From Paenibacillus sp. MAHUQ-63 (GTDB lineage: Bacteria > Bacillota > Bacilli > Paenibacillales > NBRC-103111): a DNA stretch of 64,000 nt. The translations under genes were made by a program, and so were the position numbers. The notes beneath the pieces are model-generated. The model worked only from the letters and a program-made list of their open reading frames with translations. It did no database searches and was not told the DNA's origin. Position 1 is the stretch's first letter, and each line of letters begins with the position of its first letter. Of the stretch, positions 53,488 through 62,526 are shown in pieces. The stretch is from NCBI RefSeq assembly GCF_028765165.1, contig NZ_JARADB010000002.1:868001-932000 (forward strand). The letters run 5' to 3'.

Positions 53488-54912
53488 GTGAATAATCAAG
53501 AAATCGTTCAAAAGTTATGGAATTTATGTAACGTGCTACGTGATGATGGAATTACATATCAGCAGTATGTAACGGAATTAACGTATCTTCTTTTCCTTAA
53601 AATGATGAAAGAACAGGGAACTGAAGCCGTCATCTCAGAAGGTTATCGTTGGGATGATTTACTTAAACAAGAAGGTACTGACCTAAAGAAATATTATCAA
53701 CGACTTTTATTAGAGCTCGGAAATAGCGGTAACGTGCTACTACAACAAATCTACAGTGATGCTTCAACAAGTATTGGGGAACCAAAAAACTTAGAGAAAA
53801 TTATTAAATCTATAGATGCACTTGACTGGTACAACGCGAAAGAAGAAGGGCTGGGAAATCTTTACGAAGGTTTATTAGAGAAAAATGCGAATGAGCAAAA
53901 ATCCGGAGCAGGTCAATATTTTACACCACGCGTACTGATTGATGTGATGGTGGAACTTGTTGCTCCCCAAATTGGTGAGCGTTGTAACGACCCAGCAGCG
54001 GGAACGTTCGGGTTTATGATTGCTGCGGACCGGTACTTAAAGAATAAAACGGATGATTATTTTAACCTTGACCCCAAAGAGGCAGAATTTCAAAAGAAAG
54101 AAGCCTTTACAGGAATGGAACTTGTAAAAGACACCCACCGATTAGCATTAATGAACGCTCTTCTTCATAATATGGAGGGGCGTTTGGAACATGGAGATTC
54201 CTTATCTACAAACGGAGATTGGTTAAAGAGTTTTGATGTTATCCTGACAAATCCACCGTTTGGCACGAAAAAAGGAGGAGAACGTGCCACCAGGGATTTA
54301 ACTTACGAAACATCCAATAAACAGTTAAATTTCTTGCAGGTCATTTATAATGCTTTAAAAGATAATGGACAAGCTCGCGCTGCAGTTGTGTTGCCAGATA
54401 ACGTTCTATTTGAAGGTGGTGTTGGTGCACAAATTCGTCGCGATTTAATGAACAAATGTAATCTTCATACAATTTTACGTTTGCCTACGGGGATATTCTA
54501 TGCACAAGGCGTTAAGACAAATGTGTTGTTCTTCACCAGAGGACAAACTGACCAGAATAATACAAAAGAATTATGGGTGTATGACCTTCGGACAAATATG
54601 CATTCGTTTGGGAAGCGTAATCCCCTAATTCATACGCATTTTGATGGCTTTATCAAGGCTTATAATGCCAAAGAACGCTCAAAAGTTGAAGATGAGCGTT
54701 GGAATGTGTTTTCAAGAGAAGAAATAGGGAAAAAGGATGACAGTTTAGATATTGGACTTATTGCAGATGAGTCATTATCTTCATACGCCAATTTACCGGA
54801 CCCAATCGAAACTGCTGAGGAGGCAATTGCTAAACTTCAACAAGCAATGGATTTGTTAAATGAAGTTGTGGCAGAGCTTCGCGCATTGGAAGCGCAAGAG
54901 GTGGTTAAATGA
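53488..54912 (+). CDS. hsdM: Type I DNA methyltransferase subunit M
   Basis: A 474-residue N6-adenine methyltransferase. The N-terminal helical domain (LRDDGITYQQYVTELTYLLF) is followed by GAGQYFTPR, SAM motif DPAAGTFGF and catalytic NPPFGTKK. It methylates adenines in the bipartite site read by HsdS and protects host DNA. The start is GTG 53488 with GGGGG upstream. It overlaps hsdS by 4 bp (ATGA), the usual coupling of M and S. Confidence 0.94.
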   Translation: MNNQEIVQKLWNLCNVLRDDGITYQQYVTELTYLLFLKMMKEQGTEAVISEGYRWDDLLKQEGTDLKKYYQRLLLELGNSGNVLLQQIYSDASTSIGEPKNLEKIIKSIDALDWYNAKEEGLGNLYEGLLEKNANEQKSGAGQYFTPRVLIDVMVELVAPQIGERCNDPAAGTFGFMIAADRYLKNKTDDYFNLDPKEAEFQKKEAFTGMELVKDTHRLALMNALLHNMEGRLEHGDSLSTNGDWLKSFDVILTNPPFGTKKGGERATRDLTYETSNKQLNFLQVIYNALKDNGQARAAVVLPDNVLFEGGVGAQIRRDLMNKCNLHTILRLPTGIFYAQGVKTNVLFFTRGQTDQNNTKELWVYDLRTNMHSFGKRNPLIHTHFDGFIKAYNAKERSKVEDERWNVFSREEIGKKDDSLDIGLIADESLSSYANLPDPIETAEEAIAKLQQAMDLLNEVVAELRALEAQEVVK

Positions 54913-56342
54913 ACAACAAGAAAAAGAAATCCGAAGAATTATTAGAAGATGCATTAATACCTATGGAAGAGCAACCTTATGGAGTGCCGGAGAATTGGAT
55001 TTGGGTAAGAACTGGAACAGTAAATGATATTATTACTGGCTCGACACCGCCCAAAGCAAATGAAGATTATTATGGCGGAGATTTTCCTTTTATAAAACCT
55101 GCTGATTTAGAACAAGGTAATCAGGTTATTATTGCTAATGAATACTTGAGTGAAAAGGGAAAGATGGTATCGAGGATAATTCCTAAAGAATCCACTCTCG
55201 TCTGCTGTATTGGTTCAATTGGTAAAGTTGGTTTTAGCTTGATTGAATCAGCAACTAATCAACAAATTAACTCATTGATACCAAATCATAAAGTTCTTGA
55301 ACCGAAATTTAATTATTACCAAGTTTTAAATACCGATTACCAAACTCAACTATGGAAGCGTTCTTCAGCTACAACTATCTCGATAATAAATAAGAGCAAA
55401 ATGTCAGAAATTCCAATGGCACTTCCTCCTCTCAACGAACAAAAACGGATAGCTGAAAAAGTGAAGAGTCTTTTAGAAAAAATTGAAGAAGCAAAGCAGT
55501 TTATTGAGAAAGCTAAGGAAACTTTTGAACTTCGTCGGGCAGCTATTTTGGATAAAGCATTTCGTGGGGAATTGACGAAGAAATGGAGACATGAAAATCC
55601 AGAACTTATTTTTCTGCCAATGAATGTTGAAAAAGTAAATCAGGGTAAAACTTTTCCTGAATCTTGGGTTATTTCAGATTTTCAATCCATAGCCGCGAAT
55701 GAAAAATATTCATTAGCCATCGGACCTTTTGGAAGTAATTTGAAAGTCACTGATTATAAAGAAGAAGGAATTCCACTTATTTTTGTTCGTAATATAAGAA
55801 GTTCTAATTTTAATTTAGAACCAAGGTATATTTCGGTTGATAAGGCAAATGAACTAGAAGCTCATACTGTAAAATCTGGGGATGTATTAATAACAAAAAT
55901 GGGAGACCCGCCTGGGGACGCTACTCTCTGCCCAGAATATATTGAAAAGGCTGTAATAACTTCGGATTGTATAAAAATTACAGTGAATCCAGAAGTGACC
56001 CTTAATAGTTTCGTAATGTATGCAATACAAGCACCATTTGTTCATAAACAAATAATAGAACAGGCTAAAGGTGTAGCTCAACAAAAAATTAGTTTGGAAA
56101 TTTTCAAAAAGATGCAATTACCTATACCTTCTATAAAAGAACAAGAAGAGATAGTAAAATACATAGAAAAGTATATGAATTCGGAGAGCGAAACGTTGTT
56201 AAAAATCGAATTGATGTTGGATGCGATTTTAAAGTTGGAACAATCAATTCTTTCTAGAGCATACCGAGGTGAGCTTGGAACAAATGACCCAAGTGAAGAA
56301 AACGCGATAGGTTTATTGAAAGAAGTGCTTCAGGGACAATGA
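54909..56342 (+). CDS. hsdS: Type I specificity subunit S
   Basis: A 477-residue protein with two target recognition domains (about 15-165 and 230-400), each followed by a conserved helical spacer: KIEEAKQFIEKAKETFELRR with AFRGEL, and the second with LEQSILSRAYRGELG. The pattern LPPLNEQKRIAEKV at the end of the first domain is typical. It sets the two halves of the recognition site, which cannot be deduced by eye. No invertible repeats or second hsdS fragments were seen nearby. Confidence 0.92.
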   Translation: MNNKKKKSEELLEDALIPMEEQPYGVPENWIWVRTGTVNDIITGSTPPKANEDYYGGDFPFIKPADLEQGNQVIIANEYLSEKGKMVSRIIPKESTLVCCIGSIGKVGFSLIESATNQQINSLIPNHKVLEPKFNYYQVLNTDYQTQLWKRSSATTISIINKSKMSEIPMALPPLNEQKRIAEKVKSLLEKIEEAKQFIEKAKETFELRRAAILDKAFRGELTKKWRHENPELIFLPMNVEKVNQGKTFPESWVISDFQSIAANEKYSLAIGPFGSNLKVTDYKEEGIPLIFVRNIRSSNFNLEPRYISVDKANELEAHTVKSGDVLITKMGDPPGDATLCPEYIEKAVITSDCIKITVNPEVTLNSFVMYAIQAPFVHKQIIEQAKGVAQQKISLEIFKKMQLPIPSIKEQEEIVKYIEKYMNSESETLLKIELMLDAILKLEQSILSRAYRGELGTNDPSEENAIGLLKEVLQGQ

Positions 56343-56352
56343 GATAATTATT

Positions 56353-56385
56353 AAGACATCCTAATTTGGGTGTCTTTCTTTTTTA
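56353..56385 (+). terminator. Terminator after hsdS
   Basis: AGACATCC pairs with GGGTGTCT around TAATTT, followed by a T-rich run. Confidence 0.8.
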
Positions 56386-56799
56386 TGTTTATTATGGGAC
56401 TTTGGCTTGAGCAAAATCACTCTTATAACTGGCAGATAACCTTGGTTTTACTTGTGAGGAAATGCTATCGCTACCAAAGCAATTGTACAAGTTTATAACT
56501 GATAATTTTTTCATATCTTTATTAAAATATTCGAAATAAGGTGTTTATAAAAGTAGCTATAAAAATTATTTTTTTTCTCGAATATGTAAGACAGAAGAAG
56601 TAAATAGAAATGGAAGATTGTAGAAGCTTGTAGTAAAATAGTTAAGTGGTAGGGAAATTATACTAATGAATATTATTATGAGATGAGATTTGAAGGAAAA
56701 TAAATTATTTGGATATCTCATATAAAAATTTGATTAAATAAACTACTATTGGGGAAAAAAGATTTAATTCCATAGTTTAGAAGGGGAGAAAGGATAAAG
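56386..56799. other. AT-rich gap between hsdS and the HEPN gene
   Basis: About 410 bp with no credible gene. Many A/T runs are present, but no clear -35/-10 pair could be singled out. The HEPN gene's ribosome site (AAGGGGAGAAAGG) is at its right end. Confidence 0.4.
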
Positions 56800-58098
56800 A
56801 TGTCTGTAAGAGTTCTGTGCAAAATAAAATTACCTTATCCTATTCGTTTAGAAGGTGATTTTGATGTAGTAAGCCCACAGTTTTCGTGTGATATTTTTAA
56901 AAGATATAAATTGACCTTTTTATTCAATGACGAAAATAATGAGGATATTTATAATCTAAATTTAGATAAAAATTTTTGTCAGTATGTAATGATAAACTGT
57001 GTAATTAAAGACTGGGACATTAGTGGATATAATCAGAAAATAATTGGGAAATCCGGACCTGTACAATTGAAGGATATAGTCTTTTTGGATAACATACCTG
57101 ATGAAGAGATAAGGAAAGCTTTTGATTTAATTTCTAATAAATTTAATGAGATAATTTATCATATCAAAGAAAACTCTGGAATGTTCTGGTTAGATTCTAT
57201 TCCAATTAATTATCATTCTGGAGTTATGGGAGTTAATACCCCCTTTGGCTTTTATACAGAGGATACAATAATTGAAAAGCCTATTATGACAACTACATAT
57301 TATGATGATTTTACACAAAAATTAGAAGTTAAACATCTAAGTAGTAATCTACTAAAAAAATATAAAGCTGATAATTCTGATTGGGCACGTGTTTCTAATG
57401 GTTATTTATTGAGGGCTAAAACGGCATTATATGAACATAAGTATCATGATGCTATTATATATGCAGCCATATCAGCAGAATCATTTATCAAATCATATTT
57501 TACATATGTGAATAATGAAACAAATGATATTGTTTTAGAGCAATTGACTAAATCCAATCAGTATATTGTACATAGTTATTACAATGTGACGTTAAAGTAT
57601 ATTAGAAAGAAAAGTTTAGAAGAGATAAATAGTGTGTTGTATAAGAAAATAAGCGCAATTTATACACTGAGAAATAAGATAATGCATAGAGGGTATCTAG
57701 ATATAAATACAATTACCGATTTAAACTTCGGCTGGTCTAAGATTGAATTTATGGAATGTAAAGAACTAATAGAAGCACTTCAAAAAACTAGAGAAGTTAT
57801 AATTGATTTAGAAGAAAAATGGGGAATTGAGAATAAAATAGAGCTTATAAATAGTAGTAATTTATATTCTTTAAAAATAGTTAGTTTTGATAAATCCATG
57901 AATCTTTTGCGAGTTTTATTTGAGTATAATAATGCAAAATATCTTTTACTATGTAATTTTGTAGATAATGGTTGGAGAGTAGATAATATTTATCATGTAG
58001 ACAGTAAATGTGAATGTGGCATTATATCTGTAATATGTAAAAGTGAAAATATGAAAAATATTTTATTAAAATTAAAGGGAATAACTATAGAGCTATAA
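56800..58098 (+). CDS. HEPN-domain protein, 432 residues
   Basis: The middle region RAKTALYEHKYHDAIIYAAI, SAESFIKSYF and LRNKIMHRG forms a HEPN helical bundle; R291 and H296 fit the RX4-6H catalytic motif of HEPN RNases. The N-terminal 190 residues are beta-rich with no recognised fold, and the C-terminal 90 residues (LRVLFEYNNAKYLLLCNFVDNG) look like another small beta domain. Strong ribosome site AAGGGGAGAAAGG. It is a single gene between the type I system and the glycosylase-like gene, with no nucleotidyltransferase partner. An RNase-type abortive infection role is inferred from motif and context. Confidence 0.65.
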   Translation: MSVRVLCKIKLPYPIRLEGDFDVVSPQFSCDIFKRYKLTFLFNDENNEDIYNLNLDKNFCQYVMINCVIKDWDISGYNQKIIGKSGPVQLKDIVFLDNIPDEEIRKAFDLISNKFNEIIYHIKENSGMFWLDSIPINYHSGVMGVNTPFGFYTEDTIIEKPIMTTTYYDDFTQKLEVKHLSSNLLKKYKADNSDWARVSNGYLLRAKTALYEHKYHDAIIYAAISAESFIKSYFTYVNNETNDIVLEQLTKSNQYIVHSYYNVTLKYIRKKSLEEINSVLYKKISAIYTLRNKIMHRGYLDINTITDLNFGWSKIEFMECKELIEALQKTREVIIDLEEKWGIENKIELINSSNLYSLKIVSFDKSMNLLRVLFEYNNAKYLLLCNFVDNGWRVDNIYHVDSKCECGIISVICKSENMKNILLKLKGITIEL

Positions 58099-58619
58099 TA
58101 ACATCTGAAGTCACTCCGATTTATCGGATTTCAGGAACTATATTTGATGAGTTAATTAAAAACGGCACAAATAACCGTAGTATCAAAATTTTAATGAGCA
58201 ATCATGAATGGTTATTTTGATGATTATGATTTAGCCTATTAGTGTTTGTGACAAACACCAACAGCAGGACCTGGTATTAGATTCCTTGAGCCGACTAAAT
58301 TGGCGGTGACAATCAGCAAAGTTTTAACTGTTTTTATAATCGCTTGGACAGCATTGCTGTCCACTTTTTATTGATTCTTCCAATATTTCATGACGAGTAT
58401 CACTTTTTTGCAACGCGATTAGCAATTAAAACATCAATAATTTGCGATTTTATATTCACTTGACAGGCTGATTATGAAATTACTAGAAATTCTTAATGGC
58501 GGCAGCTAATAGTAACAAAGCAAAATCCCTTAAACTGCATCTTTTTGATTTTATTTATATTCTGAAAAATATTTGAATTACAACTGCAAAAAGTTACTCT
58601 AAATAAATGGGGGATTTAT
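58099..58619. other. Gap with gene remnants between HEPN and glycosylase-like genes
   Basis: 521 bp. Open stretches without a start, for example TIFDELIKNGTNNRSIKIL ending near 58220, suggest decayed coding DNA. A small hairpin GTGTTTG/CAAACAC lies near 58242. A good terminator is at 58344-58371. TTGACA near 58462 could be a -35 element but has no convincing -10. Confidence 0.4.
58344..58371 (+). terminator. Terminator in the gap
   Basis: TGGACAGC pairs with GCTGTCCA around ATT, followed by five T. Its parent gene is not evident. Confidence 0.75.
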
Positions 58620-59459
58620 TTGGAAGGATTATATGAAAAAATAAAAAATTGTATTGAATGTGGTTCTAAAGATGACAGACAACCCACTTTTTGTGGGTAT
58701 GACAAAATTACCCGTCATAAAGTAGCTTTAATTTTTGAAATCCCAGGTGGAGATACTGAGCATTCAACATTCTTCAACTATGTAAAGTTTTTGGAAAATA
58801 ATAAAATGGGGAATCCCCTGTTATTTTGGCGCTATGGTACGGTAGAGTGGATGTTTAATAGAAAAAAAATAAGTGATATTTGTCGATTTGATATGCTGAG
58901 AGCAATATTAATTTATTTGTCAGAAAATGAAATTATCAACTTACAAAAAAGATATAAATTATCAGATGATGATGAGTTCTATATGTATTTGACGGATGGC
59001 TTTGTTGATGATGTGTACTTTACTGATATTGTGAAATGTCGACCAAGAAATAAGCAGATAATAATGGATGAGAAGGGTACCAATGCCGTTTCGAGATGTT
59101 CAAATAAATTCTTAATGGATGAACTTAACTTTTTGGAAGAATTACAAGTAATTATTACTTTTGGGGAAAATGCGATTAAAGCTTTTCAAAATATTGAATC
59201 ATTCAATCTTGTCAAAGACACAAGTTTTGCAAATCCTGAAATTATTTCAGTTTCAAAGCCAAAAAGATTATTTCATGGTAATATTTACTGTTTAGAAGGA
59301 ACACAATATAAGAGTCCTTATATAATTTCCTCGGTTCACCCCTCTAGATACTTTCGGTTGTCGAAGGAAGTTAAAGAAAATGTATTTCCAGTTTTAAAAA
59401 AAGCAATTAATCACTGTAGTAATTTAATATTGAAAAGAGACAATAAATATAAAACATAA
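58620..59459 (+). CDS. Uracil-DNA glycosylase superfamily-like protein
   Basis: A 279-residue protein with the motif order of family 4/5-type UDGs: an N-terminal Cys pair (C11-X2-C14), a motif-1-like IFEIPGGDTEHS in place of GEAPG, FTDIVKCRPRN, a further Cys in VSRCSNKF, then VIITFGENAIKAF and the His motif SSVHPSRYFR (His240). The Cys spacing would suit an iron-sulfur cluster. It is longer than usual UDGs, with a helical insert around residues 55-130. TTG 58620 follows GGGGGA. In a defence island it may attack modified phage DNA; that is inference. Confidence 0.6.
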   Translation: MEGLYEKIKNCIECGSKDDRQPTFCGYDKITRHKVALIFEIPGGDTEHSTFFNYVKFLENNKMGNPLLFWRYGTVEWMFNRKKISDICRFDMLRAILIYLSENEIINLQKRYKLSDDDEFYMYLTDGFVDDVYFTDIVKCRPRNKQIIMDEKGTNAVSRCSNKFLMDELNFLEELQVIITFGENAIKAFQNIESFNLVKDTSFANPEIISVSKPKRLFHGNIYCLEGTQYKSPYIISSVHPSRYFRLSKEVKENVFPVLKKAINHCSNLILKRDNKYKT

Positions 59460-59632
59460 TTTTATTTCGAACAGCAATTTTATGAATAGTGCAGATAATA
59501 AATCATTATTTGCAACATAGTTTCTTCCCATCGTAGCCGTCCTTCAAAAAACAGCTACATTAATCCCGTTTAATCTTTTATCGCTGGGTAATACAGCTTT
59601 GCTAAATTTCACATGTACGAATAAATGAAAGA

Positions 59633-59668
59633 CAATAAAAAAGGATGCCATCCGGCATCCTTTTACTT
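59633..59668. terminator. Bidirectional terminator
   Basis: AAAAAGGATGCC pairs with GGCATCCTTTT around ATCC. It serves the convergent glycosylase-like and zinc-finger genes. Confidence 0.9.
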
Positions 59669-59674
59669 TACTCA

Positions 59675-60313
59675 TTATTGCGTTCTTAGTTTGCAACTGC
59701 GTTCGTGTAAATTCATAGCACCACGATGATGGTGTTGATATCCGCAGCCATACTTACATGACATTTCTTCACGTTTCTTTGTTACTAGCCGTCTTCTATC
59801 CACCATAAAATATGCAATTGGCTCCACCCCTAATTTTTTTGTTATTACGCTTAAAAATTTTTCGTCGAATACAGGGATAAAATTAAAAATTTGCAATAAA
59901 GGAATTCGTTTATCCTCTGATGCACTCTTGAATGTTCTATACGACAGCTCAGTAATCCTAGTCTCTGGGTGCCAGCCTTCGAATATTGCGAGACCGCGAG
60001 ATTCCTTTATGTTTAATTTATAGACACTTGGAAGCACTTCCCTGGTGTTGAACAAACGGTCTCCTGCTTTTATGCCGGTATGGGTAACTTTTTTGTAAGC
60101 AGGGTTTTCTACTTCTATGTACAAAGTTTTCAGTTTCCTTAATTTTCCTTGGTACCACTCCCAAAAGCCATCTGTTTTAACCTCCACCTTTCGTACTATG
60201 ACTTGATGATGAAACGGCATTCGGTACCTAGTGTGACCTACGAAGGTGTACTTTTCGTCCTTTTGAAGCATACGTGCGATTTGTTCAATTCCGTTAAATC
60301 TACGAGTCTTCAA
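59675..60313 (-). CDS. Zinc-finger hypothetical protein, 212 residues
   Basis: The C-terminus has a C2H2-like zinc finger: CKYGCG, then HH, then NLHERSC. The rest is a basic mixed alpha/beta domain (FVGHTRYRMPFHHQVIVRKV, FEGWHPETRI). TTG 60313 is preferred because AGGGGG lies 8 bp upstream; the frame is open to 60346. The finger and basic charge suggest nucleic-acid binding. It is the only gene on this strand in the middle of the island. No family is recognised. Confidence 0.55.
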   Translation of the reverse strand: MKTRRFNGIEQIARMLQKDEKYTFVGHTRYRMPFHHQVIVRKVEVKTDGFWEWYQGKLRKLKTLYIEVENPAYKKVTHTGIKAGDRLFNTREVLPSVYKLNIKESRGLAIFEGWHPETRITELSYRTFKSASEDKRIPLLQIFNFIPVFDEKFLSVITKKLGVEPIAYFMVDRRRLVTKKREEMSCKYGCGYQHHHRGAMNLHERSCKLRTQ

Positions 60314-60440
60314 ACCTTTTCCCCCTATTAATGGATTCGAGAGCAAATATTATTCTATAATAGTCAGATGAAATATGTTGTCAATTTTACACTGTTGAAA
60401 AATAATTTTATATGTCGTTAAAGTACATAGAAAATCGTAA

Positions 60441-60825
60441 TATGCGCTTACCCAGGAAATAAAAAATATTTCGTGTTTTAAAAATCAAGTTCCAAAGGGT
60501 GTTGTATTAGGATGTACTATTGGGTATGAAGCCAATACACGCTATAGATTCTCAGGAAAAAAGCCACAAGCAGTTATTTTCCTTAACGTTGACGCTCTTT
60601 ACCCGCAGAACAAATGGGTTTTAGCCCACGAAATTGGGCATGCATTGTCTCTTGAATACCGATATGCCCCCGATACCCCCGGAGGAAAAATCCACACCTC
60701 TTTTTAATCACAGTAGTAATCCTCTGAACTTGATGTACGGTGGTAATCTAGATGCCAATCGACCTGTTATTAAAAATGGTCAAGCGAGTCTCGCTAGGAA
60801 GAGCTTCTTAATGAGAAAATGCTAA
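60441..60825 (+). pseudogene. Broken zinc metallopeptidase (matrixin-like)
   Basis: Frame 1 (60441-60707) has no start codon and reads VVLGCTIGYEANTRY, then WVLAHEIGHALSLEY with the HEXXHXXGXX-type zinc motif start. The sense then shifts to another frame, which carries NHSSNPLNLMYGG, the Met-turn of such peptidases, and ends at 60825. A frameshift near 60655-60670, in a run of C, and a missing 5' end make this a pseudogene. Confidence 0.65.
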
Positions 60826-60895
60826 TTGTTGTTTTGTGAAGGTTATTGTTATAAAAAAAGCTGACAAATTTAATTTTGCAATAGTATAAAGACAT

Positions 60896-60925
60896 AACCA
60901 CTCCCTAATGGGAGTGGTTTTTTTA
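60896..60925. terminator. Terminator, likely bidirectional
   Basis: ACCACTCCC pairs with GGGAGTGGT around TAAT, followed by seven T. It lies between the peptidase remnant and the convergent secreted protein gene. Confidence 0.85.
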
Positions 60926-60951
60926 ATAGAACTTCTCTTTTATCTATAAAC

Positions 60952-62067
60952 TTAATTAGTGTAAATCAATACACTTCTAAATTCGTCATTCCATTCAACT
61001 GTTGCACCAAGTGCTTCACTTACAAATCGAACAGGTACCATTGTCTTATTATTATAAATAAATGGAGCAGCATCTAATAGGAAATATGAAGTAGTCGTTC
61101 CATCGGTGGAGTAGCGACCAACTGGATTACCAATTGTTAACCCAATAAAAAGGTTTTCTTTAGAAGCAAAAACCATCGAAGCCTCTGCATTCCATTCAAC
61201 TTCAGCGCCTAATACCTCAAAAATGTCGCGCATTGGCACCATTACTCTGTTGTTTACCATTAATGGCTTTTGCTCCATATACAATAATGTATTATTAATA
61301 TAGACGCTCTCGGGATAAATTTTTGCTGGAACAGTTTCTAATTGAGTAGGTACTGGCGTTGTAGTTGGTGTTGTTACTGTTACTGGTGTTGTCGTTGGCG
61401 TTGTCGTTGGTACTGCTGTTGGTATTGGCGTTGGCACAAGTGTTGGTATTGGAGTTGCTGTTGGTACTGGTATTGTCATTGGTGTTGGCGCAAGTGTTGG
61501 TATTGGAGTTGCTGTTGGTGTTGATATTGGAGTTGCTGTTACTGTTGGTGTTGGTGTTGGTGTTGTTGTTGGTGTTGGTGCTGGTGTTGGTGTTGGTGTT
61601 GGTGTTGGTGTTGGTGCTGGTGTTGGTATTGGAGTTGTCGTTGGTGTTGGTGTTGGCTGTTCTACTGGGATACTAAGATAAATGTTTATCTTTTGAGCAT
61701 CTTCTGATGGCATAACTTTAATTAGTTCCGAATGATAAGTGCCACAAAATACACGCATCTCATAATAGGCGGAATATGGATTATTAATCAATACACTATA
61801 TGAACCATTTTCTTTAGTGCTTGTCTCGTCAATTACATTAACCCCACCGATTCCATGTTCTATAAAGTAAGATGCGTCGTTTGCTTTTGAAATAACCTTA
61901 CAACCAGAAGAGATAGGTTCATTTGTGTTTGAGTTAATTACTTTACCTTGTATTGAATAATGTCCATAAGTAGCATAAACCTCTGAATGAAAAGAAATGC
62001 TTAACAAGATAATGCAGAGCAACAATACTACAATAGGTAATTTCATGATTTTAATAACACTTCCCAA
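60952..62067 (-). CDS. Secreted copper amine oxidase N-terminal-like domain protein
   Basis: A 371-residue exported protein. Residues 1-32 are a signal peptide (LPIVVLLLCIILLSISF). Residues 33-130 look like a beta-sandwich (carboxypeptidase regulatory-like: IQGKVINSNTNEPISSG). Residues 135-250 are a Pro/Thr-rich linker with a P-T-P-T rhythm. Residues 255-371 contain the copper-amine-oxidase-N1-type repeat (VMVPMRDIFEVLGAEVEW and MVPVRFVSEALGATVEW), common in Paenibacillaceae wall proteins. TTG 62067 follows AGGGGGGG; ATG 62046 is an alternative. It is not a typical defence gene and may be passenger DNA. Confidence 0.75.
   Translation of the reverse strand: MGSVIKIMKLPIVVLLLCIILLSISFHSEVYATYGHYSIQGKVINSNTNEPISSGCKVISKANDASYFIEHGIGGVNVIDETSTKENGSYSVLINNPYSAYYEMRVFCGTYHSELIKVMPSEDAQKINIYLSIPVEQPTPTPTTTPIPTPAPTPTPTPTPTPAPTPTTTPTPTPTVTATPISTPTATPIPTLAPTPMTIPVPTATPIPTLVPTPIPTAVPTTTPTTTPVTVTTPTTTPVPTQLETVPAKIYPESVYINNTLLYMEQKPLMVNNRVMVPMRDIFEVLGAEVEWNAEASMVFASKENLFIGLTIGNPVGRYSTDGTTTSYFLLDAAPFIYNNKTMVPVRFVSEALGATVEWNDEFRSVLIYTN
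61342..61660. repeat. Degenerate tandem repeat encoding the Pro/Thr linker
   Basis: On the plus strand GGTGTTGGT-type units (6-bp rhythm GTTGGT) run through the region; on the coding strand they read Pro-Thr. Such tracts change length by slippage. Long plus-strand open frames here are artefacts. Confidence 0.8.
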
Positions 62068-62526
62068 TAAAATCCCCCCCTAAATTACTCCAAGCACGCA
62101 TATATCTGAGATGTAAATACGTTTAAATTGTATCAAGTAACGTTATTATCATCAATAACCTTTTCAGTCGATAGAGGGACCTAAGCTATCGGACACAATA
62201 GTTCAAAAAATATAACACTTACGCCACTCATTTTGAGTGTTTTTTTTGTGGTGAAAAAAAACCCGAACTTTCATAGTGCTTTTTATTAAAAATAAAACGG
62301 ATGGACCGGGAACAGCTTATTCTTCCGTTGTATTCTTTATTTTTTTCTTTTTCTTGCTTGTTCCATAGGGAAAATAGTAATCTCTAATGAGAAGGTAAAA
62401 ATAGCCAATGAGATTAAGAGGTAGTGGGAAGCTTTTTTAAAAGAGTTAACGCAACGCTTTTTAAACAGATTTCATAAATGGTTGTGAATCCACGAACCAA
62501 AAGCCTAAATGAAAGGGAAAGTCACC
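62068..62526. other. Gap before the CoiA-like gene
   Basis: 459 bp, no credible gene. A hairpin CGATAG (62169-62174)/CTATCG (62186-62191) and a terminator-like stem are present. The right end holds the ribosome site GAAAGGGAAAG of the next gene. Confidence 0.4.
62225..62248 (+). terminator. Terminator-like hairpin
   Basis: CACTCA pairs with TGAGTG around a short T loop (62225-62239), followed by a run of T. The gene it serves is not evident. Confidence 0.65.

Noticed and set aside
61342..61676. Plus-strand frames rich in Leu/Val or Trp/Tyr/Cys opposite the Pro/Thr linker
   Set aside because: They arise from the tandem repeat read backwards; the minus-strand protein has a signal peptide and known domains.
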